Shown here piece by piece: positions 8,945 to 21,918 of a stretch of DNA of 36,887 nt. Numbering within the stretch: the first letter of the stretch is position 1; each line of letters opens with the position of its first letter. The position numbers and the translations under genes were made by a program. The notes below the pieces were generated by a model. That model was not told the DNA's origin. It searched no databases and worked only from the letters and a program-made list of their open reading frames with translations. The stretch comes from Gammaproteobacteria bacterium (GTDB taxonomy: Bacteria; Pseudomonadota; Gammaproteobacteria; Pseudomonadales; Pseudomonadaceae), in the NCBI GenBank assembly GCA_903970465.1, contig CAJCIO010000104.1:1-36887 (forward strand), written 5' to 3'.

Positions 8945-10426
8945 TTACTCGAACCAGTGGGCTCGGGCGGCCATGATCAACTTGCCGGCACGATCTTGGT
9001 CAATGCCGTCGATGTCGAGCAGATCGTCAATTGACTGCTCGGCCAGGTCTTCGCGGGTAATTACGCCGCGCACCGCCAGTTCCATCGCCAAATCCTTGTC
9101 CATACCCTCAAGCGAGAGCAGGTCTTCGGCCGGATGGGCGTCTGCCAGCTTTTCCTCAGTAGCGATGGCTTTGGTCAACAAACGATCCTTGGCACGAGCG
9201 CGAAGCTCGTTGACGATATCTTCGTCAAAGCCGTCGATGTTGAGCATTTCTTCCAACGGTACGTAGGCAATCTCTTCCAGGCTGGTGAAGCCTTCATCAA
9301 CCAGCACCTGCGCCAGCTCTTCGTCGACTTCCAGCTCGTCGATAAAGTTGCGCAGGATGTCGCCGGTTTCTGCTTGCTGCTTGGCCTGGATGTCCGATTC
9401 GGTCATCACGTTCAGGGTCCAACCGGTCAGTTGGCTGGCCAGGCGGACATTCTGTCCCCCACGACCAATCGCTTGAGCCAGGTTGTCTGCGCCGACCGCG
9501 ATGTCCATGGCATGGGCATCCTCATCAACGATGATGGCGGCCACTTCAGCAGGCGACATCGCGTTGATCACGAATTGCGCAGGGTTATCATCCCAGAGGA
9601 CGATGTCGACACGCTCGCCGCCCAGTTCGCCCGAAACGGCCTGTACGCGGGAACCGCGCATGCCGATGCAAGCACCCTGAGGATCGATACGCTTGTCCTT
9701 GGAACGTACGGCGATCTTGGCTCGGGAGCCAGGATCACGGGACGCAGCCATGACTTCGATCAGCCCTTCGGCGATTTCCGGCACTTCGATGCGGAACAGT
9801 TCGATCAGCATTTCTGGCGCAGTACGCGACAGAATCAGCTGCGGACCGCGGTTCTCGGTGCGGATTTCCTTGAGCAGTGCACGCAGGCGCACGCCCACCC
9901 GGAAAGTTTCCCGGGAAATAATGTCTTCACGGGCCAGCAACGCTTCAGCGTTGTTGCCCAGGTCGACGATAACATTGTCACGAGTGACCTTCTTGACGGT
10001 CCCGGAGATGATCTCGCCGAGACGCTCGCGATAGGCATCGACTACTTGAGCACGTTCGGCTTCGCGAACTTTCTGCACGATGACCTGTTTGGCGGTCTGG
10101 GCAGCGATACGGCCGAATTCAATCGAATCGATCTTTTCTTCGACGACTTCACCAACCTGAGCGCCAGGGTGCGAGATTGCCACTTTGCTTGGCCAGGTCT
10201 CGATGGCCGGATCGTCAAGATCAGCCTCTTCGACCACGGTCCAGCGACGGAACGTCTCATAGGCACCGGTGTGGCGGTTGATTTCCACACGCAGGTCAAC
10301 TTCGTCTTCAAAACGTTTTTTGGTGGCCGTAGCCAGCGCTATTTCCAGCGCCTCAAAAATAACGCCCGCCGGTACACCCTTTTCATTGGATACCGACTCA
10401 ACAACCAGCAGTACTTCTTTGCTCAT
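8945..10426 (-). CDS. nusA: Transcription termination/antitermination factor NusA
   Basis: NusA binds RNA polymerase and nascent RNA, promoting pausing and hairpin-dependent termination, and joins the rrn antitermination complex. It has 493 residues starting MSKEVLLVV. The ATG at 10426 is preferred over an upstream in-frame start because this N-terminus is the conserved one and GGCGAGG precedes it. Order of domains: N-terminal polymerase-binding domain, S1 (about 135-200), two KH domains ([12 protein letters not shown] and the later [10 protein letters not shown]), and two C-terminal acidic helix-hairpin-helix repeats. The setting rimP-nusA-infB is the conserved operon. Confidence 0.98.
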   Translation of the reverse strand: MSKEVLLVVESVSNEKGVPAGVIFEALEIALATATKKRFEDEVDLRVEINRHTGAYETFRRWTVVEEADLDDPAIETWPSKVAISHPGAQVGEVVEEKIDSIEFGRIAAQTAKQVIVQKVREAERAQVVDAYRERLGEIISGTVKKVTRDNVIVDLGNNAEALLAREDIISRETFRVGVRLRALLKEIRTENRGPQLILSRTAPEMLIELFRIEVPEIAEGLIEVMAASRDPGSRAKIAVRSKDKRIDPQGACIGMRGSRVQAVSGELGGERVDIVLWDDNPAQFVINAMSPAEVAAIIVDEDAHAMDIAVGADNLAQAIGRGGQNVRLASQLTGWTLNVMTESDIQAKQQAETGDILRNFIDELEVDEELAQVLVDEGFTSLEEIAYVPLEEMLNIDGFDEDIVNELRARAKDRLLTKAIATEEKLADAHPAEDLLSLEGMDKDLAMELAVRGVITREDLAEQSIDDLLDIDGIDQDRAGKLIMAARAHWFE

Positions 10427-10454
10427 CGTACGCCTCGCCTTTCGCAAGCCATTT

Positions 10455-10472
10455 GGATCCGCGGGATCCGCG
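10455..10472. repeat. Tandem 9-bp duplication in the rimP-nusA spacer
   Basis: GGATCCGCG occurs twice in succession (10455-10463, 10464-10472). Because GGATCC is palindromic the pair can also fold. It ends two bases before the rimP stop codon at 10475. Confidence 0.8.
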
Positions 10473-10474
10473 TC

Positions 10475-10933
10475 TCAGTCAAAACTGGGAATAATGTTGG
10501 CCTTGTCGACCATATCGATCGGCAAGAGGAACTCGTGATCGTCTACCTGGACCACTACATCCTGTTCCTCCACCCCGCGGAGAAAACCCTGAAAGTTGCG
10601 ACGCCCTTCAAAAGGCGAACGCAGCTTGATCTTCACTTGTTGGCCGACAAATTGAGCAAACTGTTCAAGGGTGAACAGTGGGCGCTCCATGCCGGGAGAA
10701 GAAACTTCAAGGGTGTACTCGACGGAGATAGGATCTTCAACGTCCAGTACGCCGCTGATCTGGCGGCTGACGATTGCACAGTCATCCACCAGCACGCCGC
10801 CTTCCTTGTCGATGTAGACACGCAACAAAGAATGACGACCTTGAGCGGAAAATTCGATCCCCCAGCATTCATAGCCAAGGGCCACGACCACCGGGGCCAA
10901 CAAGGCCTGCAACTGTTCTAGCTTGCTCGACAC
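10475..10933 (-). CDS. rimP: Ribosome maturation factor RimP
   Basis: RimP assists late 30S assembly around S12. I place the start at GTG 10933-10931 ([12 protein letters not shown], 152 residues). GAGGGGG lies about five bases upstream, and the length and N-terminus match Pseudomonas RimP. The in-frame ATG at 10957 would add eight residues and lacks a ribosome-binding site. Family features are [18 protein letters not shown], the [19 protein letters not shown] core (here VLDVEDPI) and the [11 protein letters not shown] end. It is the first protein gene after the initiator tRNA, as in E. coli metY-rimP-nusA. Confidence 0.95.
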   Translation of the reverse strand: MSSKLEQLQALLAPVVVALGYECWGIEFSAQGRHSLLRVYIDKEGGVLVDDCAIVSRQISGVLDVEDPISVEYTLEVSSPGMERPLFTLEQFAQFVGQQVKIKLRSPFEGRRNFQGFLRGVEEQDVVVQVDDHEFLLPIDMVDKANIIPSFD

Positions 10934-10973
10934 CTGAACCCCCTCGTGCATGTTCATGCATGCTAATGCAAAT

Positions 10974-10995
10974 AAAAAATGGGCGAAACGCCCAT
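10974..10995 (-). terminator. Second intrinsic terminator between tRNA-fMet and rimP
   Basis: A 7-bp stem ATGGGCG/CGCCCAT (10989-10995 with 10979-10985) with a three-base loop is followed on the minus strand by TTTTTATT. It lies about 40 nt upstream of the rimP start and so is in the rimP leader. Confidence 0.75.
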
Positions 10996-11040
10996 CCCGG
11001 ATACGCCTTTGAATACCGGCGCAAAGACTGTCCAGCCAAC

Positions 11041-11062
11041 AAAAAGCCCCTAAAAAGGGGCT
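11041..11062 (-). terminator. Intrinsic terminator just after tRNA-fMet
   Basis: A 6-bp stem AGCCCC/GGGGCT (11057-11062 with 11045-11050) with a T-rich loop is followed by TTTT on the minus strand, 10 bp past the tRNA CCA end. It would end the tRNA transcript, with readthrough feeding rimP-nusA-infB. Confidence 0.85.
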
Positions 11063-11072
11063 CTGCTAAAAC

Positions 11073-11149
<77 letters not shown>

Positions 11150-11213
11150 ACAAAGCTGGGGCGAAAGTATAAGACCGAACCCCTATCGAGGTCAATCCAG
11201 CCTTTCACCGACA

Positions 11214-11235
11214 AGAAAGCCCGCATCTGCGGGCT
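11214..11235 (-). terminator. Intrinsic terminator after tRNA-Leu
   Basis: A 7-bp stem AGCCCGC/GCGGGCT (11229-11235 with 11218-11224) with loop ATCT is followed by TTCTTG on the minus strand, 12 bp past the tRNA-Leu end. Confidence 0.8.
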
Positions 11236-11247
11236 CCCCTGATTAAT

Positions 11248-11333
11248 TGGTACCGAGAAGGGGACTCGAACCCCTACACCCTATGGGCACAACCACCTCA
11301 AGGTTGCGTGTCTACCAATTCCACCACCTCGGC
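11248..11333 (-). tRNA. tRNA-Leu (GAG)
   Basis: The 86-nt gene has an encoded CCA and the long variable arm of class II tRNAs. The anticodon loop CTTGAGG gives anticodon GAG. Acceptor GCCGAGG pairs with the 3' TCTCGGT side, and the T-loop GTTCGAGTC is intact. It is 45 bp past secG, the same linkage as secG-leuU in E. coli. Confidence 0.96.
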
Positions 11334-11378
11334 AATACAGCATTTACTACCCGTACAACCATGATGCTCTTGCGAGTA

Positions 11379-11759
11379 TCACTTTTGCTCTTGAGCCGGA
11401 GGGACGTCAGATTTCACATCAGTCTTTTGCTCTTGAAGCACCGGAACATCATCTGAAACCGGCTTTTGCTTTGGAACCACAACCGCTGGAACTTGAGGGA
11501 GACCTACTTGAGTCAGCTGGTGAGCTTTCTCTTTAGCAAAGTAACCTAAGCCCAAGCTGGTTATGAAAAAACATGCGGCGAGTATAGCAGTAAACTTACT
11601 AAGAAAGGTAGAGGAACCTTGGCCTCCGAAGACAGTATTTGATGCACCTGCTCCGAACGACGCGCCAGCGTCCGCACCTTTACCCTGCTGCAGCAAAACC
11701 AGAGCAACTACGCCCAATGCACCCAGCAGATGAAAAACGACTACGACTGTTTCCAGCAT
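11379..11759 (-). CDS. secG: Preprotein translocase subunit SecG
   Basis: SecG is the small accessory subunit of the SecYEG inner-membrane channel. The start is taken as MLETVVVV at 11759, four bases after the tpiA stop. The in-frame extension to 11807 would overlap tpiA and is not SecG-like. There are two hydrophobic segments (about 3-22 and 52-71) separated by the [19 protein letters not shown] loop that defines the family. The 126-residue protein ends in a hydrophilic, Gln/Lys/Val-rich tail with two similar ‘QEQK’ stretches. The order tpiA-secG-tRNA-Leu is conserved. Confidence 0.96.
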   Translation of the reverse strand: MLETVVVVFHLLGALGVVALVLLQQGKGADAGASFGAGASNTVFGGQGSSTFLSKFTAILAACFFITSLGLGYFAKEKAHQLTQVGLPQVPAVVVPKQKPVSDDVPVLQEQKTDVKSDVPPAQEQK

Positions 11760-11763
11760 TTTC

Positions 11764-12519
11764 TCAGTTTCCCGCGGCGCGAATGATCGCACCGAACTCA
11801 TCTGCATTCAGGGAAGCTCCACCAATGAGCCCCCCATCGATATCCGGCATGCCGAACAGCTCAGCCGCATTGGCCGCCTTCACGCTGCCGCCGTATAGAA
11901 GTCGCGTATTACCCGCCACTTCAGAATTCTTTGCCGCGAGCTGCGCACGAATGGCTGCGTGCACATCCTGCGCTTGCTGCGGCGAGGCCGTTAGGCCTGT
12001 GCCAATGGCCCATACAGGCTCATAAGCGATGATCGCGTTGACGAAAGCGTCGATACCCAAGGCATCGATCACGCTATCGATCTGCCGACCGACTACTGCG
12101 AGGGTCTTGTCCGCCTCGCGCTCTTCAAGGGTCTCCCCTACACAGAGCACTGGGGTCAAGCCACTGGCCTGGGCTGCCGCAAACTTGCGAACCAGCAACT
12201 CATCGGACTCGGCAAAAATCTGCCGGCGCTCCGAGTGCCCTACCAGTACCAGCGTGCAACCCGCTTCCGCCAACTGCGCCGGCGATATCTCGCCAGTCAG
12301 CGCACCCTGTTCGGCTTGCTGGGCACTGTTCTGCCCACCGACCACAATCGACTGTCCTTGCAGGCCAGCGACGACGCGATCGATATACAACGCCGGAGGG
12401 AACACCGCCACGTCGACCGAACCCGACAGGGACAGATTGCTCAGCCCCTTGATCAGCTCAGCGACGCTGTTGCCGGTACCGTGCATTTTCCAGTTACCTG
12501 CTACCATCGTGCGACGCAT
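11764..12519 (-). CDS. tpiA: Triosephosphate isomerase
   Basis: This cytosolic (beta/alpha)8 enzyme interconverts dihydroxyacetone phosphate and glyceraldehyde 3-phosphate. It has 251 residues. Catalytic residues are in place: Asn9 and Lys11 in GNWKMHG, His95 in VLVGHSERR, and Glu167 in [11 protein letters not shown]. The phosphate-binding GG/S motifs near the C-terminus ([15 protein letters not shown]) are present. ATG start with GAGGT upstream. It is followed at four bases by secG and preceded by glmM. Confidence 0.98.
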   Translation of the reverse strand: MRRTMVAGNWKMHGTGNSVAELIKGLSNLSLSGSVDVAVFPPALYIDRVVAGLQGQSIVVGGQNSAQQAEQGALTGEISPAQLAEAGCTLVLVGHSERRQIFAESDELLVRKFAAAQASGLTPVLCVGETLEEREADKTLAVVGRQIDSVIDALGIDAFVNAIIAYEPVWAIGTGLTASPQQAQDVHAAIRAQLAAKNSEVAGNTRLLYGGSVKAANAAELFGMPDIDGGLIGGASLNADEFGAIIRAAGN

Positions 12520-12585
12520 GCTGTACCTCGTCGGTCAAAGTGGGCGCAGATGTTACCCAACGAAATCATCACTGGCAAGCCGTAT

Positions 12586-13926
12586 TCAGACGCAAACTTC
12601 ACTTACCAGTTTTGCCAGCTCGTCGGCATAGCCACGAACCTGCTTTTCATCGTCCCCTTCGACCATCACACGCACCAGCGGCTCGGTCCCGGACTTGCGC
12701 AGCAACACCCGGCCACGACCGCCCATTGCAGCGGTGACGCGCTCGCAGGCTTCCTTGACCGCAGGGTGCTCACACGGGTCGACATCGCCCCCCGCAAAAC
12801 GAACATTGACCAGCACCTGCGGGCACTTGCGCAGCGCCTGACGGGCGTGCGCAAGGCTCTCATCACGACGTCTAAGCGCCAGTAATACCTGAAGCGCGGC
12901 GATGATCGCATCCCCGGTGGTGGTGTGCTGGCAACACACTACATGCCCGGAATTTTCACCGCCCAACTGCCAGTCCCGCTCCTTGAGTTCGGCCATCACG
13001 TAGCGATCGCCGACCTTGGCGCGCACGAACGGAATCCCCAGATCCTGCAACGCCAGCTCCAGACCGAGGTTGCTCATCAGGGTGCCGACCACGCCGCCGT
13101 TAAGGCGCCCGCGCTCTTGCAGGTCGCGAGCGATGATGAACAGCAACTCGTCACCGTCGACGATAGCGCCCGTGTGGTCGACCATCAGTACGCGATCGCC
13201 ATCGCCGTCGAAGGCGATTCCCAGGTCGGCGTGGCCGATCAGCACAGCGGCCTGCAGGGCCTCCATGTGGGTCGAACCGCAATTGTCATTGATGTTCAGG
13301 CCATCCGGCGCTGCAGACAGCACCGTGACGTTGGCACCCAGCTCGCGAAACACGTTGGGGGCGACTTTGTAGGTCGCGCCATGGGCACAGTCGACCACCA
13401 ACTTGAGGCCGGCGAAATCGGTGCTGCTTGGTACGCTGCTCTTGCAGAATTCGATGTAGCGGCCGGCCGCATCGTTGATTCGCGAGACCTTGCCCAGCTT
13501 GCTGGACTCGGCCACGGTCATCGGTGCGTCCATCAATTCTTCGATCATCGATTCGATCTCGTCGGGCAGCTTGGTGCCCTGCCCCGAGAAGAATTTGATG
13601 CCGTTATCGTCGTGCGGATTGTGCGAAGCACTGATGACGATCCCCGCCTCGGCGTGGAAGGTGCGCGTCAGGTAGGCAATGGCCGGGGTCGGCATCGGCC
13701 CCAGCAGCATGACGTCGGCACCCGCGGCGGACAGGCCGGCTTCCAGGGCGGATTCGAACATGTACCCGGAGATACGCGTGTCCTTGCCCACCAGCACCCG
13801 GCAAGCGCCCATCTTGCGGAACGCCATGCCCGCCGCCCAGCCTAGCTTGAGCATGAAGTCGGGGGTGATCGGATACTCGCCTACACGCCCACGAATACCG
13901 TCGGTGCCAAAATACTTTCTGCTCAT
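12586..13926 (-). CDS. glmM: Phosphoglucosamine mutase
   Basis: GlmM converts glucosamine 6-phosphate to glucosamine 1-phosphate for peptidoglycan and LPS precursors. The start is [13 protein letters not shown] at 13926 (446 residues); the nine-residue upstream extension is not part of the family. The phosphoserine loop [12 protein letters not shown] has Ser101 as the phosphorylated residue. The Mg-binding loop DGDGDR is at 240-245, and the sugar-specificity GGENSGH and C-terminal [12 protein letters not shown] phosphate-binding loop are present. It lies between folP and tpiA, an order shared with many gamma-proteobacteria (folP-glmM). Confidence 0.98.
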   Translation of the reverse strand: MSRKYFGTDGIRGRVGEYPITPDFMLKLGWAAGMAFRKMGACRVLVGKDTRISGYMFESALEAGLSAAGADVMLLGPMPTPAIAYLTRTFHAEAGIVISASHNPHDDNGIKFFSGQGTKLPDEIESMIEELMDAPMTVAESSKLGKVSRINDAAGRYIEFCKSSVPSSTDFAGLKLVVDCAHGATYKVAPNVFRELGANVTVLSAAPDGLNINDNCGSTHMEALQAAVLIGHADLGIAFDGDGDRVLMVDHTGAIVDGDELLFIIARDLQERGRLNGGVVGTLMSNLGLELALQDLGIPFVRAKVGDRYVMAELKERDWQLGGENSGHVVCCQHTTTGDAIIAALQVLLALRRRDESLAHARQALRKCPQVLVNVRFAGGDVDPCEHPAVKEACERVTAAMGGRGRVLLRKSGTEPLVRVMVEGDDEKQVRGYADELAKLVSEVCV

Positions 13927-13979
13927 GAATTCAAATCCTGTCTTGTTCGGCAACGCCGTTCGGCGCTGTGCTCGGGCGC

Positions 13980-14831
13980 CTATTCGGCGGCTTCGACCGC
14001 TGCAATCATACGCACTACATCAACTGTTTCAGCCACATCATGCACACGCAAGATGCGCGCCCCCTTGAACATCGCCAAAGCCGCGAGGGCCAGGCTGCCG
14101 CTAAGGCGCTGATCGACCGTGCGGTTCAAGGCACGGCCGACCATGCTCTTGCGCGACACCCCGACCAGCAGCGGCCGCCCGAGGGCGTGCAGGGCTTCCA
14201 TGTGACGGAACAGGCTCAAGTTGTGCTCGTGGGTCTTGGCAAAGCCGAAACCCGGGTCCAGGACGATGCGTTCGGCCGAGATACCCGCCGCCGCGCAGGC
14301 CCGCATGCGCTCATCCAGGAAGGCGCTGACTTCACCCACCAGGTCATGGTAATGAGGCGCGTCCTGCATGTCACCCGGCTCGCCGAGCATGTGCATCAGG
14401 CACACGGGCAAACGGGTGTCAGCAGCGGCTTGCAGGGCGCCAGGGCGACGCAGGGAACGCACATCGTTGATCAAGCCGGCGCCGAGGCGCGCGGTTTCGC
14501 TGATGACCTCGGGCGTTGAGGTGTCGACCGAGATGATGACATCCAACTCCCGCGCGATGGCTTCCACCACCGGAGCCACACGATCGAGTTCCTCGGCGAC
14601 GCCTACCGCTTTCGCACCAGGGCGTGTTGACTCGCCACCGACATCGATCAGCGTCGCACCAGCCTCGACCATTGCTTCGGCGTGCCGAATAGCCAGGTCG
14701 CGCCGGGCGAACCGGCCACCATCGGAAAACGAATCGGGAGTGATATTGAGAATACCCATGACATGGGTACGGGACAAATCAAGAACCCGGTTGCCGCAAG
14801 GCAACCGGGTCGGGTGTAGCGTGGATATCAT
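13980..14831 (-). CDS. folP: Dihydropteroate synthase
   Basis: FolP condenses p-aminobenzoate with dihydropterin pyrophosphate in folate synthesis and is the sulfonamide target. It has 283 residues in a TIM-barrel. The signature [11 protein letters not shown] at 29-39 (pyrophosphate loop), GGESTRPGA loop, and C-terminal [12 protein letters not shown] are intact. The ATG is preceded by AAGG. It is 23 bp after ftsH and 53 bp before glmM, the conserved ftsH-folP-glmM order. A strong hairpin covers codons 8-16. Confidence 0.97.
   Translation of the reverse strand: MISTLHPTRLPCGNRVLDLSRTHVMGILNITPDSFSDGGRFARRDLAIRHAEAMVEAGATLIDVGGESTRPGAKAVGVAEELDRVAPVVEAIARELDVIISVDTSTPEVISETARLGAGLINDVRSLRRPGALQAAADTRLPVCLMHMLGEPGDMQDAPHYHDLVGEVSAFLDERMRACAAAGISAERIVLDPGFGFAKTHEHNLSLFRHMEALHALGRPLLVGVSRKSMVGRALNRTVDQRLSGSLALAALAMFKGARILRVHDVAETVDVVRMIAAVEAAE
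14785..14810 (-). terminator. Terminator-like hairpin inside the folP 5' coding region
   Basis: A perfect 11-bp GC-rich stem (14800-14810 with 14785-14795) with a four-base loop covers folP codons 8-16, about 45 nt past the ftsH stop. The minus-strand bases after it are T-rich but interrupted (TTCTTGATTTGT). It could end part of the ftsH transcription or lower folP translation. Confidence 0.45.
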
Positions 14832-14854
14832 GTCAAACCTTGAGGCCGCAGACC

Positions 14855-16774
14855 TTAGTGTTGAGCCGCTGGACCGCCGATCGGGCTAGAGGGTAGTTCA
14901 CCCTCTTTAACAGGCGTACCAGTAGAACCCGAACCACCACCTGACCAATCACGCGGCTCGCGAGGGGTACGTCCGGCCATGATATCGTCGATCTGGTCAG
15001 CATCGATAGTCTCGTACTTCATCAGTGCATCGGCCATCGCATCCAGTTGGGCACGCTTGTCCGTAAGGATTTGCTGCGCGGTGCTGTAGCAATTATCGAT
15101 GATCGAGCGCACTTCGGAGTCGATCAGCTTGGCGGTTTCACCCGACACGCTGGAGTTGCCCGAACCACCACCGCCACGCAGGAACGGCTGGTCGTCGTCC
15201 TCTGCATAGAGCAGCGGGCCAAGTTTTTCCGAAAGCCCCCACTTGGTGACCATGTTCCGCGCAATCTGGCTGGCACGCATGATGTCGTTGGATGCGCCGG
15301 TGGTGACACCGTCAAAGCCCAAGGTCATTTCTTCAGCGATACGACCACCATACAACGAGCATATCTGACTGATCAGCGCGCGCTTGGAGAGGCTGTAGCG
15401 ATCCTCTTCAGGCAGGAACATGGTCACACCCAGCGCCCGACCACGGGGAATGATCGACACCTTGTAGACCGGATCATGCTCAGGCACGACGCGACCGACG
15501 ATGGCGTGACCCGCCTCGTGGTAAGCGGTGTTACGTTTTTCCTTCTCGGACATGACCATGGTCTTGCGCTCGGCGCCCATCATGATCTTGTCTTTGGCCA
15601 ACTCGAATTCTTTCATCTCGACGATACGCTTGCCGTTGCGGGCCGCGAACAGCGAAGCTTCGTTGACCAGGTTGGCCAGGTCGGCACCGGAGAAGCCTGG
15701 CGTACCACGGGCAATCACACCCGGGTTGACGTCATCGCCCAGTGGCGCTTTTTTCATGTGCACTTTGAGGATCTGCTCACGACCACGAATGTCCGGCAAG
15801 CCGACCACAACCTGGCGATCGAAACGACCTGGACGCAGCAGCGCCGGGTCGAGTACGTCCGGACGGTTGGTTGCAGCAATGACGATGATGCCGTCATTCA
15901 TTTCAAAACCGTCCATCTCCACCAGCAACTGGTTGAGTGTTTGTTCGCGCTCGTCGTGACCACCACCCATGCCGCCGCCACGGTGGCGACCCACAGCGTC
16001 GATCTCGTCGATAAAGATGATGCAAGGTGCGTGTTTTTTCGCCTGTTCGAACATGTCACGGACACGGCTCGCACCGACACCCACGAACATTTCGACAAAG
16101 TCGGAACCGGAGATGGTGAAAAACGGTACCTTGGCTTCACCAGCAATCGCCTTGGCCAGCAAAGTCTTACCAGTACCCGGAGGACCGACCATCAACACGC
16201 CGCGCGGGATACGGCCGCCGAGGCGCTGAAACTTGCCCGGATCGCGCAGGAACTCGACCAGTTCACCGACTTCCTCCTTGGCCTCATCGCAACCGGCGAC
16301 GTCACCCAAGGTGGTCTTGACTTGATCTTCTGACAGTAGCCTCGCCTTGCTCTTGCCGAAGCTCATCGGCCCGCCCTTGCCTCCCGCACCGCCCTGCATC
16401 TGGCGCATGAAGAACATAAACACGGCGATGATCACCAGGATCGGGAAGCTTGCCACCAGCAACTGAGTCCAGATGCTCTGCTGCTCAGGCTGCTTGCCTT
16501 CGACCACAACGTGATTGTCGACCAGATCGCCGATCAGGCCGTTGTCCGCGATGTTCGGACGGATGGTCTTGAAGTTGTCACCGTCGTTGCGCTTGCCGGT
16601 GATGACCGCGCCATCCACGGTGATGCGCTCGACCTTGCCATCCTTGACTTGCTGAATGAAGTCGGAATAGTTGAGGGTCTGCGGCTCGTTAGGGCTGGAG
16701 AAGTTGTTCATGACCGTCACCAGGACGGCTGCAATGATCAACCACAGGATGAGGTTCTTTGCCATATCGTTCAA
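14855..16774 (-). CDS. ftsH: ATP-dependent zinc metalloprotease FtsH
   Basis: This membrane-anchored AAA+ protease removes misassembled membrane proteins and short-lived regulators. It has 639 residues from a TTG start; GAGGG is seven bases upstream. The alternative ATG three codons in (MAKNLILW) would give 636 residues but is poorly spaced from the SD. Two membrane segments (about 5-24 and 101-123) flank a periplasmic domain. Walker A is GPPGTGKT at 197-204, Walker B DEID at 256-259, SRH includes [19 protein letters not shown], and the zinc site HEAGH is at 419-423. It sits downstream of rlmE, as in E. coli rlmE-ftsH. Confidence 0.97.
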   Translation of the reverse strand: MNDMAKNLILWLIIAAVLVTVMNNFSSPNEPQTLNYSDFIQQVKDGKVERITVDGAVITGKRNDGDNFKTIRPNIADNGLIGDLVDNHVVVEGKQPEQQSIWTQLLVASFPILVIIAVFMFFMRQMQGGAGGKGGPMSFGKSKARLLSEDQVKTTLGDVAGCDEAKEEVGELVEFLRDPGKFQRLGGRIPRGVLMVGPPGTGKTLLAKAIAGEAKVPFFTISGSDFVEMFVGVGASRVRDMFEQAKKHAPCIIFIDEIDAVGRHRGGGMGGGHDEREQTLNQLLVEMDGFEMNDGIIVIAATNRPDVLDPALLRPGRFDRQVVVGLPDIRGREQILKVHMKKAPLGDDVNPGVIARGTPGFSGADLANLVNEASLFAARNGKRIVEMKEFELAKDKIMMGAERKTMVMSEKEKRNTAYHEAGHAIVGRVVPEHDPVYKVSIIPRGRALGVTMFLPEEDRYSLSKRALISQICSLYGGRIAEEMTLGFDGVTTGASNDIMRASQIARNMVTKWGLSEKLGPLLYAEDDDQPFLRGGGGSGNSSVSGETAKLIDSEVRSIIDNCYSTAQQILTDKRAQLDAMADALMKYETIDADQIDDIMAGRTPREPRDWSGGGSGSTGTPVKEGELPSSPIGGPAAQH

Positions 16775-16818
16775 TTCACTACCCTCTGAAGCAAGCCACC
16801 GGGGCAGACGTGCCTCGC

Positions 16819-16829
16819 ATGATAATCAT
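16819..16829. promoter_or_regulatory. Possible Fur-box core upstream of ftsH
   Basis: ATGATAATCAT is a palindrome around one central base and equals the central 11 positions of the 19-bp Fur consensus; the flanks match at only one more position (12/19). It lies in the 189-bp rlmE-ftsH spacer, 45 bp before the ftsH start. No other strong site was seen in that spacer. Confidence 0.25.
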
Positions 16830-16963
16830 CGGCCTAACTTACACGACACTTTCATAGTCTGCAGACACAGTCTGTAACCCTTTGTAAAGCATTGACTACA
16901 ATATTGGCCTATGTGCTGACCAATCGCCCCATTGAAAAAATCAATCAACAAGGCCCAGCGCCC

Positions 16964-17599
16964 CTATTGTTGCTCGTTGCCACCGCGGAACCCGCGGCCC
17001 AGAAGGTATTGCTCGCGAGAGCGATCCCGGGAGGAGTCAGGTTTACGTACCTGCACCTTGTCAAACATCTGCCGAACGGTCTTGTGATAGACGTCGATGC
17101 CTTCACCCTGAAAAATCTTGATCAGGAAGTCGCCACCCGGCTTGAGCACCCGACTGGCGAGGTCCAGCGCCAGTTCGCAGAGGAACATGGCCTTGGGCAT
17201 ATCGACGGCCGGCATACCACTCATATTGGGTGCCATGTCGGAAATAACAAGGTCTACCTGCGAATTACCTACCGCCTCGAGGATCTGCGCCAGCACGGCG
17301 TCCTCGGTGAAATCGCCCTGAATGAAGGTCACGTCAGGGATGCTGTCCATTTCCAGGATATCGGAAGCGATCAACCGGCCCTGGCCGCCGATCAACCGGC
17401 TGGTGACCTGCGACCAGCCGCCCGGCGCGGCGCCGAGGTCGATCACGCTCATGCCAGGACGAATGATTCTGTCCTTTTCCTGGATCTCCAGGAGCTTGTA
17501 GCTCGCACGGGAGCGGTAACCATCCTTCTGCGCCATCTTGACGTAAGGATCGTTGAAATGTTCTTTCAGCCAACCAAGGCTGGTTTTGGAACGGGCCAC
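16964..17599 (-). CDS. rlmE: 23S rRNA (uridine(2552)-2'-O)-methyltransferase
   Basis: RlmE (FtsJ/RrmJ) methylates the ribose of U2552 in the A-loop of 23S rRNA, a late 50S maturation step. The K-D-K-E catalytic tetrad is complete at Lys35, Asp121, Lys161 and Glu196, a constant offset of three from the E. coli residues. The SAM-binding motif is [11 protein letters not shown] (about 52-62). The start is GTG with GAGGTG four bases upstream, giving 211 residues. It is divergent from yhbY across 102 bp, and upstream of ftsH. Confidence 0.97.
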   Translation of the reverse strand: MARSKTSLGWLKEHFNDPYVKMAQKDGYRSRASYKLLEIQEKDRIIRPGMSVIDLGAAPGGWSQVTSRLIGGQGRLIASDILEMDSIPDVTFIQGDFTEDAVLAQILEAVGNSQVDLVISDMAPNMSGMPAVDMPKAMFLCELALDLASRVLKPGGDFLIKIFQGEGIDVYHKTVRQMFDKVQVRKPDSSRDRSREQYLLGRGFRGGNEQQ

Positions 17600-17701
17600 T
17601 GGGCACCTCGATATTTCTGGCGTCGCGATTAACTGGGCGCGGAGATTGCCGCTCGGGTAAACTGGCCGCCGCTTTTTACAAGATCAGACAAGGGTCAGAT
17701 T

Positions 17702-18010
17702 ATGCCGCTCACTCAGGAGCAGAAGAAACAGTACAAATCCATCGGCCACCATCTGAAACCGGTTTTGATTGTGGCAGATAATGGATTGACTGAAGGTGTT
17801 TTAGCAGAATTCGAACGCGCTGTGAGCGATCACGAGCTGATCAAGATCAAGCTCAACATCCTCGATCGCGAACAACGTCTGGCTACCATTGCACAACTGT
17901 GCAAGACCGGCCGCGCTGATCTGGTGCAGGTCATCGGCAAGATGGCGTTGATCTACCGCAAGAACCCGCAGGTGAACAAACAGCTGTCGAACGTCCATCG
18001 GGCGCATTGA
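17702..18010 (+). CDS. yhbY: YhbY-family RNA-binding (CRM-domain) protein
   Basis: This single CRM-domain protein of 102 residues is associated in other bacteria with pre-50S particles. The sequence shows the CRM pattern: MPLTQEQKKQYKSIGHHLKPVLIVADNGLTEGVLAEFERAVSDHELIK split by the GxxG-like turn, followed by a basic strand. The ATG is preceded by AAGGG. It is divergent from rlmE (both 50S-related) and convergent with greA across a REP element. Confidence 0.93.
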   Translation: MPLTQEQKKQYKSIGHHLKPVLIVADNGLTEGVLAEFERAVSDHELIKIKLNILDREQRLATIAQLCKTGRADLVQVIGKMALIYRKNPQVNKQLSNVHRAH

Positions 18011-18023
18011 TCGCTGAAAAACG

Positions 18024-18076
18024 CTTCGCGAGCAAGCCCTGCTCCCACAGTGTAGGAGCAAGGCTCGCCCGCGAAG
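18024..18076. repeat. REP-type inverted repeat between yhbY and greA
   Basis: Two 22-nt arms (18024-18045 and 18055-18076) pair with about four mismatches around a 9-base loop. The core CTTCGCG...GCTCC resembles the element at 32808-32886. It lies between two convergent genes and may act as their transcription end. Confidence 0.85.
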
Positions 18077-18088
18077 GCTTTCACGCCA

Positions 18089-18561
18089 TCAAATGTGCTT
18101 GACGCTGACGATCTCGTACTCGACGACGCCGCTCGGCGTTTTCACCGCCACCACGTCGCCCTCCTCCTTGGCAATCAAGGCGCGAGCAATGGGCGAACCC
18201 ACCGAAATCTTGCCGAGCTTGAAGTCGGCTTCATCTTCCCCAACGATGTGATAGGTCACTGATTCGTCGGTTTCGACGTTGGCGATCTCGACTGTCGTGC
18301 CGAAAATCACTTTGCCAGTCGGCTCGATCGTGGTGACATCGATGATCACCGCATTCTGCATGCGGCCCTCGATATCACGGATACGCGCCTCGACCATACC
18401 CTGCTGCTCGCGCGCAGCATGGTATTCGGCGTTTTCTTTCAGGTCCCCCAGCTCACGCGCAGTACCGATGTCCTGGCTGAGCTTGGGGCGCACTACCTTG
18501 GTCAGATGTGCGTGTTCTTCTTCCAGGGCGCGAGCGCCCTGGACGGTCATGGGGTACTTGA

Positions 18562-18565
<4 letters not shown>
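18089..18565 (-). CDS. greA: Transcription elongation factor GreA
   Basis: GreA rescues backtracked RNA polymerase by stimulating transcript cleavage. The start is [14 protein letters not shown] at 18565 (158 residues); a longer in-frame extension runs into carB and is rejected. The N-terminal coiled coil carries the catalytic tip residues Asp41 and Glu44 in [17 protein letters not shown]. The C-terminal FKBP-like domain contains VIFGTTVEI and SPIARALI. Its ATG overlaps the carB TGA as ATGA, indicating translational coupling in a carA-carB-greA operon. Confidence 0.97.
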
Positions 18566-21783
<3,218 letters not shown>

Positions 21784-21918
21784 GGGTGGTCACTCAAGTC
21801 CGCAATTCAGTCGGCGATCCCAGGGGATGGCCGGCTTGACATGATTCGTTGGCGTGGAGGGCTGCCGCCGTTGCCGGGGCTGCCACTCGCACGCGCGTGG
21901 GCTTTTCGAAGCCAGGCC

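Noticed and set aside
17600..17701. Divergent promoters between rlmE and yhbY
   Set aside because: Promoters must exist, but no -35/-10 pair with acceptable spacing could be chosen on either strand.
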